In this document: one piece after another, positions 1 to 4,724 of the stretch
Layout: the number at the start of each line of letters is the position of its first letter
How positions within the stretch are numbered: position 1 is the first letter of the stretch
Position numbers and translations under genes: made by a program
Origin: Candidatus Onthocola stercoravium
Lineage (GTDB): Bacteria > Bacillota_I > Bacilli_A > RF39 > UBA660
Assembly: GCA_018711775.1 (NCBI GenBank)
Contig: DVHV01000123.1
Coordinates: 1-7,027 of the forward strand
Direction: 5' to 3'
Length of the DNA stretch: 7,027 nucleotides
The notes under the pieces: model-generated
Database searches by the model: none
Told to the model about the DNA's origin: nothing
Seen by the model: the letters and a program-made list of their open reading frames with translations, nothing else

Positions 1-9
1 AATTTTTAG

Positions 10-38
10 TTGACAAAATTAATCTTAAATAATATTAT
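10..38 (+). promoter_or_regulatory. Promoter of the CDF exporter operon
   Basis: A perfect -35 box TTGACA lies at 10-15 and a -10 box TATTAT (one mismatch to TATAAT) at 33-38, with an ideal 17-base spacer. Transcription should therefore begin at about 44-46. A 12-base palindrome, AATAATATTATT at 28-39, overlaps the -10 box and could be an operator, although such palindromes arise easily in A/T-only sequence. I see no separate promoter of similar quality before the next two genes, so this one probably drives all three. Confidence 0.75.
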
Positions 39-43
39 TATAT

Positions 44-105
44 ATGCAAGGATTTGATAATTTAATTACTGTGCAGATTAAGTTATTCAAGTGCTTGCAT
101 TTTTT
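44..105 (+). promoter_or_regulatory. Long 5' leader hairpin followed by a U-run (candidate attenuator)
   Basis: Nearly the whole predicted leader folds as one hairpin. ATGCAAG (44-50) pairs perfectly with CTTGCAT (94-100). After a G51/G93 mismatch, A52-U92 and U53-G91 continue the helix. TTG (54-56) then pairs with CAA (88-90), ATAA (57-60) with TTAT (83-86) leaving U87 bulged, and TTTAAT (61-66) with ATTAAG (77-82) including one G-U pair. The loop is about ten bases (67-76). A run of six T (100-105) follows directly, then the AGGAG ribosome-binding site (106-110). The layout resembles an intrinsic terminator or attenuator inside the leader. Its function is inferred, and I recognise no known riboswitch class. 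Confidence 0.55.
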
Positions 106-115
106 AGGAGAAAAT

Positions 116-973
116 ATGAATAGATATAAATCGACAAGACTTGCTAGTATATTAGGAATACTTGGCAATCTTTTTTTACTTATTATTAAAGGTTTTTTAG
201 GCTTAATTACTCATAGTCAAGCCATGATTGCTGATAGTATTAATTCTGCTAGTGATATAGTTTCTTCTTTTCTTACCTTTATCGGCAATAAGATTGCTAG
301 TAAACCTCGTGATGATGATCATCATTTAGGTCATGGTAAAGCTGAATATATTTATTCTATGCTTATAAGTGTTTTAATTATCATTGTAGCAATAACTCTT
401 CTTAAAGATTCTATTATTAGTTTCTTTAATCCAAGTGATTTTAATTTTACTATATGGTATATTTTAGTATGCATAATAACAATATTAGTTAAATTAGGTC
501 TATTTCTTTATACTAATCACGTTTATAAAAAATATAATAACTTACTGTTACTCGCTAATTCTAAAGATCATCGCAATGATATGATTATTACAACATTTAC
601 TTTAATCTCCGGAGTTTTCATTTATTTTGGTATAATTTGGTTCGATAGTATAGTAGGCCTAGGTATATCTGTATTCATACTTATAACAGGTATAAAAATA
701 TTTGTTGAAAGTTATAATGTTTTAATGGATAAAGCCATGAATGAAGAAACTAAAAATGAGGTTTTAGCCATTATCAACAAATATGATGAAGTTAAGAAAA
801 TCCAACATTTTAATGCTACTCCAGTAGGGTATATGTATCAAGTGTCATTTACAATATTTGTTGATGGTAATTTATCTACTTATGAATCTCATGATATTGC
901 CAACCGGTTAGAAAAAGAAATAACATCATTAGATGATATATATTTGACAATAATTCACGTAAATCCGCTTTAA
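116..973 (+). CDS. Cation diffusion facilitator family transporter, probably manganese-type
   Basis: This is a membrane antiporter expected to export a divalent metal, most likely Mn2+, in exchange for protons. It has 285 residues, normal for bacterial CDF proteins. There are six predicted membrane helices (about 9-31, 34-62, 79-98, 112-133, 156-175 and 176-200) and a cytoplasmic C-terminal domain (about 205-285) with the family's conserved His in S-H-D-I. The family signature D-H-H-L-G-H-G-K-A-E-Y is at 68-78. The transport site reads N43-xxx-D47 in helix 2 and D151-xxx-D155 at helix 5. Zinc-type members such as YiiP have D/D and H/D there, and the N/D, D/D pattern is known from Mn exporters such as MntE. 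I chose the ATG at 116 because AGGAG lies five bases upstream. The in-frame ATG at 44 coincides with the predicted transcription start and would add 24 residues before the usual N-terminus. First gene of a likely three-gene operon. Confidence 0.9.
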   Translation: MNRYKSTRLASILGILGNLFLLIIKGFLGLITHSQAMIADSINSASDIVSSFLTFIGNKIASKPRDDDHHLGHGKAEYIYSMLISVLIIIVAITLLKDSIISFFNPSDFNFTIWYILVCIITILVKLGLFLYTNHVYKKYNNLLLLANSKDHRNDMIITTFTLISGVFIYFGIIWFDSIVGLGISVFILITGIKIFVESYNVLMDKAMNEETKNEVLAIINKYDEVKKIQHFNATPVGYMYQVSFTIFVDGNLSTYESHDIANRLEKEITSLDDIYLTIIHVNPL

Positions 974-1023
974 ACCTTGTGTAACTTTTAAACTTTTGTT
1001 AAAATTAAAATGGAGGGAGTCAT

Positions 1024-1482
1024 ATGAACTCTACAAGTTTAAATTATTATCATACTAATGTGGGAATTCCTAATATGATTTTATCTAACAAGGATTTCTT
1101 TTTAAATAATATTATTAAAAATCCTGAAAATATGAAGTATTTTATTACTAAAGATACTTATAAAAAAGCCTGTGATCGAAAAGGCATTACTAAAGAGTCT
1201 ATAACATGTGAATTAAGTGCCAATAATATTGGTGGGCATTTTATTGTTTATGTCAAATTTCCCAAAGATTACAGTGATGCAAATATTGCCATAGCCATAG
1301 CAATTAAAGATAATAATTTTAGGTATTTTACTTATGAAAATGGTAATAATGATACTGGCTTTGTTTGTGAATGGCAAATAGATGACGGAAAGTTAACCAA
1401 ACATTTAAATTATGGTCAAACATCCGAAATAAATTTAAGTTTATTTGCTGGAAAATTGCAAGTTATATTAGAAGGTAGGTGA
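1024..1482 (+). CDS. Hypothetical soluble protein upstream of deoD
   Basis: The predicted protein has 152 residues with no signal peptide and no membrane helix, so it is probably cytoplasmic. I do not recognise a named domain. The first 60 residues look helical and polar. The rest looks beta-rich: a hydrophobic strand at about 72-79, an alternating Ile/Ala strand at 88-94, then R-Y-F-T-Y-E (100-105), C-E-W (115-117) and H-L-N-Y-G (127-131). These aromatic motifs vaguely recall uncharacterised Bacillota proteins, but this is only an impression. A strong GGAGGGAG site (1012-1019) precedes the ATG by four bases. The gene starts 50 bases after the exporter gene, and its TGA lies inside the ribosome-binding site of deoD, which suggests co-transcription and coupled translation. 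Both genes are in the same frame, separated only by TGA and two codons. Nothing visible indicates a catalytic function. Confidence 0.8.
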   Translation: MNSTSLNYYHTNVGIPNMILSNKDFFLNNIIKNPENMKYFITKDTYKKACDRKGITKESITCELSANNIGGHFIVYVKFPKDYSDANIAIAIAIKDNNFRYFTYENGNNDTGFVCEWQIDDGKLTKHLNYGQTSEINLSLFAGKLQVILEGR

Positions 1483-1488
1483 TTATAT

Positions 1489-2232
1489 ATGTTTATTGGA
1501 GAAAATCCGATACATATTAAAGTAGAAAAAAATGATGATATTGCAGAAATTGTTTTGATGCCCGGAGATCCTTTGCGTGCCAAATACATTGCAGAAAAGT
1601 TTTTAAGTGATGCTCGTTTAGTTACCAGTGTTAGAAATATGCTTGGCTTTACGGGAACTTACAAAGGAAAAAAAGTAACAGTTATGGGCAGTGGCATGGG
1701 TATGCCTAGTATGAGCATTTATGCCTTTGAATTATTTCATTTCTTTAATGTTCAAAAAATTATTCGTATTGGAACTTGCGGAGCTGTAAGTCCTAAAGCA
1801 GGAGTTTCAGAAATACTTTTAAGTGATAGTGTTTATTCAGAATCAAACTTTGCTTATACTTATAATGATTATAAAGAAAATGTTGTAATTGCTAATAAAA
1901 ATTTAAATGATACAATTGTTGCAACCGCAGGTGAACTAGGCATGCAAGATAAATTGCACATTGGTATGCTAACAACGATGGATGTTTATGGCCCTTATAT
2001 TGATTACGACCGAGTTTTAAATCGTATTCCAACTGAATATAAGGATAAAATTTTAGGAGAAGAAATGGAAGCCTATGCTTTAATTCATATCGCTAATTCG
2101 ATGAATAGAAGTGCTACAGCCATGGCTACTGTTGCTGACTCAAAATTTTCAAATGTAGTAATGTCAATTGAAGATCGCCAAAAATCTTTAGATGATATGA
2201 TTATCTTAGCCTTAGAATCCATTATAAAATAA
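1489..2232 (+). CDS. deoD: Purine nucleoside phosphorylase, DeoD type
   Basis: A cytoplasmic enzyme that cleaves purine (deoxy)ribonucleosides with phosphate to the free base and (deoxy)ribose-1-phosphate for purine salvage. It has 247 residues, close to the 239 of E. coli DeoD, which is a hexamer. Conserved features, in order, are His9 (counterpart of E. coli His4, lent to the neighbouring subunit's site), the phosphate-loop P-G-D-P-L-R-A (25-31, Arg30), Arg49 in V-R-N-M-L-G-F-T-G-T-Y, Arg93 in I-I-R-I-G-T-C-G-A, and E-E-M-E-A (191-195) at the ribose site. The catalytic pair is Asp217 and Arg230, with the same 13-residue spacing as Asp204 and Arg217 in E. coli. The ribosome-binding site AGGTGA (1477-1482) overlaps the previous gene's stop, six bases before the ATG. 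The gene is last in its operon, with a strong terminator four bases after its TAA. Confidence 0.97.
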   Translation: MFIGENPIHIKVEKNDDIAEIVLMPGDPLRAKYIAEKFLSDARLVTSVRNMLGFTGTYKGKKVTVMGSGMGMPSMSIYAFELFHFFNVQKIIRIGTCGAVSPKAGVSEILLSDSVYSESNFAYTYNDYKENVVIANKNLNDTIVATAGELGMQDKLHIGMLTTMDVYGPYIDYDRVLNRIPTEYKDKILGEEMEAYALIHIANSMNRSATAMATVADSKFSNVVMSIEDRQKSLDDMIILALESIIK

Positions 2233-2235
2233 GTG

Positions 2236-2263
2236 ACAACTTCTTCATGAGAAGTTGTTTTTT
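2236..2263 (+). terminator. Intrinsic terminator after deoD
   Basis: A perfect nine-base-pair stem, ACAACTTCT (2236-2244) with AGAAGTTGT (2250-2258), encloses a five-base loop and ends in a run of six T (2258-2263). It begins four bases after the deoD stop and closes the exporter operon. Its 3' edge overlaps the presumed -35 region of the next gene's promoter. Confidence 0.93.
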
Positions 2264-2283
2264 AAATTATCATTTGCTATAAT
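2255..2283 (+). promoter_or_regulatory. Extended -10 promoter of the phosphohexomutase gene
   Basis: A perfect -10 box TATAAT lies at 2278-2283, preceded by TG one base upstream (TGC at 2275-2277), which makes an extended -10 element. The -35 position at 17-base spacing is TTGTTT (2255-2260), a poor match that falls within the terminator's 3' arm and U-run. The extended -10 probably compensates. The start of transcription would be about 2290, leaving a very short leader. Confidence 0.7.
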
Positions 2284-2306
2284 CAAATATAGATAGGGTG
2301 ATACAA

Positions 2307-3686
2307 ATGAATGATATTGATACAAATATTTTTAGGGCTTATGACATACGAGGAATATATCCTGCAGAAATTAATGAACAAACAGCTTTTACAATTGGAA
2401 AAAGTTATGGTTCGTATTTACAAGAAAAATATAATAAAAATAGTTGCATAGTTTCTCATGATAATAGACTTTCAAGTGAGTCTTTATCTCAAAATTTAAT
2501 TAAAGGGATAACTTCTAGTGGCTGTAATGTTATAAATTATAACTTAACGACTACTCCAATGAATTATTATGGACGTTATTTAAATCAAATGCCAGGAATA
2601 ATGGTTACTGCTTCCCACAATCCAAAAGATGATAATGGATTTAAATTCTCTTTTGATGGTATGATTAATGCCCGTGGAGAAATGATTGAAGACTTTAAAA
2701 ATTATACACTCACTGGCAATTTCAAAAGTGGTCAAGGCAGTGTAGCCAATAGTAACATTATGGATAAATATATAGAATATTTAAAATATTCTATAAAATA
2801 TGGTAAAAATAAAAGAAAAATTGTTATTGACTGTGGTAATGGAGCTACGTGTAGCATAATAAAAAAAGTATTTGACAGTAGCTTTTGTACTCCAATATAT
2901 ATAAATGATACTTTAGATGGAAATTTTCCAAACCATCATCCAGATCCAGCAGTTAAAGAAAATATGAAACAATTACAAGAAAAAGTAAAAAAAGAAAAAG
3001 CTGACTTTGGAGTAGCTTATGATGGTGATGGTGATCGTTTAGGTATTGTTATGGAAAATGGTGAAATATTGCCGATTGAATACTTTATGATTATTTGTAT
3101 TAAAGATATGTTTAATAGTGTTAATAACAAAACTTTTCTTTATGACATCAAGTGTTCAAAAAGTGTCGATGATTATATAAGAAGTCTCGGCGGAACACCG
3201 CTTTGTTATCGAACAGGGGCTAGTTATACCCAATTTAAAGTTCATCAAGATAATCTTCCTTTTGGTGGTGAATTTTCAGGTCATATTTTCTTTAGAGATC
3301 GTGATGCTGATTGTGGTAGTGCAATTTATGCTACTTTGAGATTCTTAGAAATTATGAGTAAAACTAGCGACAAATTAAGCAAAATAGTTGCTGAGTTTCC
3401 TAAATATTACGCAACACCAGAAATAAAGATCCCAACTCCTGATAATCTTAAATTTCAAGTTGTCGATAAGATTAAAGAATATGCTAAAAGTATGAACTAT
3501 CCAATAAATGACATTGATGGGGTAAGAATAACTTATACTAACGGTTGGGCTTTAGTCCGAGCTAGCAACACTGGACCAAATGTAATATTTAGAGCAGAAG
3601 CTGATACTGAAGAAGGAGCAAAAATATTAGAAAATATTTACATTCCAATGATCCAAAAAGCTAGCGAAGGAAAAGAAATGTTGTGA
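2307..3686 (+). CDS. Phosphomannomutase/phosphoglucomutase
   Basis: A cytoplasmic alpha-D-phosphohexomutase that interconverts hexose 6-phosphates and 1-phosphates, feeding nucleotide-sugar synthesis for envelope glycans. It has 459 residues, close to the 463 of Pseudomonas AlgC. All four family loops are intact: the phosphoserine loop T-A-S-H-N-P (101-106, catalytic Ser103), the Mg2+ loop D-G-D-G-D-R (239-244), the sugar-specificity loop G-E-F-S-G-H (321-326) and the phosphate loop R-A-S-N-T-G-P (418-424). The N-terminal F-R-A-Y-D-I-R-G (9-16) is typical of the bifunctional PMM/PGM subgroup. The subgroup suggests both mannose and glucose phosphates are used, but sequence alone cannot settle this. 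I chose ATG at 2307 because TAGGGTGA lies just upstream. An in-frame GTG at 2298 sits inside that ribosome-binding site. The gene has its own promoter and terminator. Confidence 0.95.
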   Translation: MNDIDTNIFRAYDIRGIYPAEINEQTAFTIGKSYGSYLQEKYNKNSCIVSHDNRLSSESLSQNLIKGITSSGCNVINYNLTTTPMNYYGRYLNQMPGIMVTASHNPKDDNGFKFSFDGMINARGEMIEDFKNYTLTGNFKSGQGSVANSNIMDKYIEYLKYSIKYGKNKRKIVIDCGNGATCSIIKKVFDSSFCTPIYINDTLDGNFPNHHPDPAVKENMKQLQEKVKKEKADFGVAYDGDGDRLGIVMENGEILPIEYFMIICIKDMFNSVNNKTFLYDIKCSKSVDDYIRSLGGTPLCYRTGASYTQFKVHQDNLPFGGEFSGHIFFRDRDADCGSAIYATLRFLEIMSKTSDKLSKIVAEFPKYYATPEIKIPTPDNLKFQVVDKIKEYAKSMNYPINDIDGVRITYTNGWALVRASNTGPNVIFRAEADTEEGAKILENIYIPMIQKASEGKEML

Positions 3687-3693
3687 AAAAACA

Positions 3694-3722
3694 TGTGCTT
3701 AGCAGCTGCTAAGCATAATTTT
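3694..3722 (+). terminator. Palindromic terminator after the phosphohexomutase gene, possibly bidirectional
   Basis: The sequence at 3696-3715 is a perfect 20-base palindrome (TGCTTAGCAG followed by its exact complement). In RNA it forms an eight-pair stem with a four-base loop, extended by the outer pairs U3694-A3717 and G3695-U3716. It starts soon after the stop codon. On the + strand the following T-run is short (3719-3722, after AA). On the - strand the stem is followed a few bases later by six T (complement of 3686-3691), so it could also stop antisense transcription. Confidence 0.75.
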
Positions 3723-3749
3723 ATATATATTAAATTGTTAAACCAACAG

Positions 3750-3799
3750 AATTAGTTGAAGATATTTCAATAAATGATATAATATATTCAATTAGTTGA
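3750..3799 (+). repeat. Pair of 10-base direct repeats around the membrane-protein promoter
   Basis: AATTAGTTGA occurs at 3750-3759 and again at 3790-3799, exactly 40 bases apart, about four helical turns. The first copy runs into the -35 box and the second lies between the -10 box and the ribosome-binding site. The first copy also starts an inverted repeat (TTGAA, five bases, TTCAA at 3756-3770). The second lies within TCAA-TTAG-TTGA (3788-3799). The arrangement could be an operator pair, but chance is possible in such A/T-rich sequence. Confidence 0.4.
3756..3783 (+). promoter_or_regulatory. Promoter of the three-helix membrane protein gene
   Basis: A -35 box TTGAAG (3756-3761, four of six matches) and a perfect -10 box TATAAT (3778-3783) are separated by 16 bases. 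TGA immediately before the -10 box (3775-3777) makes it an extended -10. Transcription should start at about 3790, leaving a leader of roughly 20 bases that is mostly ribosome-binding site. Confidence 0.75.
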
Positions 3800-3811
3800 G
3801 GAGGGTTATTT

Positions 3812-4450
3812 ATGATACAAGATAAAAGTAGAAAAATTTTTATAACAGGAATTATTATTTGTCTAGTATTAATTACTTGGACAATCATGTCTTGGCCTTT
3901 AGGATTATACGATCTTAAATTTTGGATTTTCATTTTTATTGCTCTTTTTGAAGCAATATTAGTTGTATTTATTAATGAATTATTGAAAACAAAACAAAAA
4001 AAGAAAAAAAGAGATAATAAAAAGTTTCAAAAACAATTTAATACTTTATTAATAGTAGCATTTGTAGTAGGTATATTACTTATAATTTCTCTAAGTAGTA
4101 TTATTTGGATACTTACTTCTCTAAATAATATAAGCAAAGCTTATCCTGAAGGAACCATGACCTATGAATTAGAAGAATATGATAAAGAATTAATAATTCC
4201 ATCATATTCAGTAATTGAAGGTGAATATTGGGATGAATTAGTTGTATTTCGAAGTCCCAAAAGCACAGACCAATTAGAAAGTGAATTATCTACAATTCTA
4301 AATAGTTCCCCATTTATAAAATACGAAACAGAAAACGGTAATGTTTATTATAATCGCGATGAAGATTATACAATTACTAGTTATGAAGTTCATAAAAATT
4401 TATTTATAAATTCTTTCAATCTTGTTTATTGCGATGGCCTTTGTGATTAG
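3812..4450 (+). CDS. Membrane protein with three helices and an extracytoplasmic domain, function unknown
   Basis: I do not recognise this 212-residue protein. It has three predicted membrane helices: about 9-28, 36-58 and 77-101. The loop between helices 2 and 3 is strongly basic (K-K-K-K-R at 63-67 plus nearby lysines), and the N-terminus carries K5, R7 and K8. The positive-inside rule therefore gives N-terminus in and C-terminus out. The outer domain (about 105-212) is acidic and rich in Tyr and Glu, with a predicted alpha/beta pattern. It ends with two cysteines, Cys207 and Cys211, that could form a disulfide. There is no lipobox and no recognisable enzymatic motif. The ribosome-binding site GAGGAGGG (3798-3805) is six bases from the ATG. 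The gene has its own promoter. No terminator separates it from the ileS promoter, so readthrough would meet the T-box terminator. Confidence 0.85.
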   Translation: MIQDKSRKIFITGIIICLVLITWTIMSWPLGLYDLKFWIFIFIALFEAILVVFINELLKTKQKKKKRDNKKFQKQFNTLLIVAFVVGILLIISLSSIIWILTSLNNISKAYPEGTMTYELEEYDKELIIPSYSVIEGEYWDELVVFRSPKSTDQLESELSTILNSSPFIKYETENGNVYYNRDEDYTITSYEVHKNLFINSFNLVYCDGLCD

Positions 4451-4463
4451 AATAAAAAATTTC

Positions 4464-4493
4464 TTGACTTAAATAAATCATATGATATATAAT
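4464..4493 (+). promoter_or_regulatory. Promoter of the ileS T-box transcript
   Basis: The -35 box TTGACT (4464-4469, five of six matches) and -10 box TATAAT (4488-4493, perfect) are separated by 18 bases. A palindrome ATCATATGAT (4477-4486) lies in the spacer and is probably incidental. The predicted start near 4500 coincides with the beginning of the T-box leader. Confidence 0.8.
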
Positions 4494-4499
4494 TTATGT

Positions 4500-4710
4500 A
4501 TCGGAAAAATTATGAACGAGACACGTATATTTTGGATATTTAAAGAGAGTTCTTGTTAGGTGAGAGTAGAACATTTGCGAAAAAATATATATCACTCGGG
4601 AGTTGGATAGCTGAAAAAAGTAAGTTATCTCGTTAATCGCGTTAAGATAATTAAGTAAATTAAAGGATGGTACCGTCAATTATGACTCCTTGGGTATCAT
4701 CCTTTTTATT
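4500..4710 (+). promoter_or_regulatory. Isoleucine T-box riboswitch leader
   Basis: This leader senses uncharged isoleucine tRNA and permits transcription of ileS when isoleucyl-tRNA is scarce. In Stem I, CGAG (4517-4520) pairs with CTCG (4595-4598), TATATTTT (4526-4533) with AAAATATA (4582-4589), and GTTCT (4549-4553) with AGAAC (4568-4572), capped by a loop containing GGTGAGAG. The specifier codon ATC (Ile) is at 4591-4593, in the internal loop between the first two helices. A Stem III-like hairpin uses TTATCT (4625-4630) and AGATAA (4645-4650). The T-box core AAGGATGGTACCG (4663-4675) holds UGGU (4668-4671), complementary to the ACCA end of an A73 tRNA. In the antiterminator, AAGG pairs with CCTT (4688-4691) and GTCA (4675-4678) with TGAC (4683-4686). 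The specifier, acceptor contact and downstream gene all agree. Confidence 0.96.
4662..4707 (+). terminator. T-box terminator, alternative to the antiterminator
   Basis: GGATGGTACC (4665-4674) pairs with GGTATCATCC (4693-4702) over ten base pairs with one G-U. It can be extended by AAA (4662-4664) with the start of the T-run (4703-4707). The 5' arm is the same sequence used by the T-box core, so this hairpin and the antiterminator exclude each other. Binding of charged tRNA, which cannot pair with UGGU, favours this structure. Confidence 0.93.
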
Positions 4711-4724
4711 TTGGAGGTTAGAAT

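Noticed and set aside
44..115. Upstream in-frame ATG at 44 as the start of the CDF gene
   Set aside because: It coincides with the predicted transcription start, has no ribosome-binding site, and the 24 extra residues lie in the leader hairpin. The ATG at 116 has AGGAG five bases upstream.
44..115. Known metal riboswitch (yybP-ykoY manganese type or NiCo type) in the CDF leader
   Set aside because: The leader is only about 70 bases, almost all in a single hairpin. I see neither the conserved loops of yybP-ykoY nor the multi-helix junction of the NiCo class.
977..1005. Separate promoter before the 152-residue gene (TTGTGT, 17 bases, TAAAAT)
   Set aside because: The -35 is poor, and the implied start would fall on the ribosome-binding site. 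Co-transcription with the exporter gene is simpler.
2298..2300. GTG start for the phosphohexomutase, three codons upstream
   Set aside because: It lies inside the AGGGTG ribosome-binding site that serves the ATG at 2307.
3684..3754. UGA read as tryptophan (Mycoplasma code)
   Set aside because: Reading through the phosphohexomutase TGA would translate the terminator hairpin, and Trp is encoded by TGG in conserved positions throughout.
3730..3933. Minus-strand open frame of 67 codons
   Set aside because: It overlaps the promoter and start of a well-supported + strand gene and has no recognisable product.
4593..4602. CACTCGGGAG as a small separate hairpin
   Set aside because: The loop would be only two bases. 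The CTCG is better used as the 3' strand of T-box Stem I.
4494..4679. Minus-strand open frame of 61 codons
   Set aside because: It is the complement of the T-box leader, whose RNA structure fully explains the sequence.
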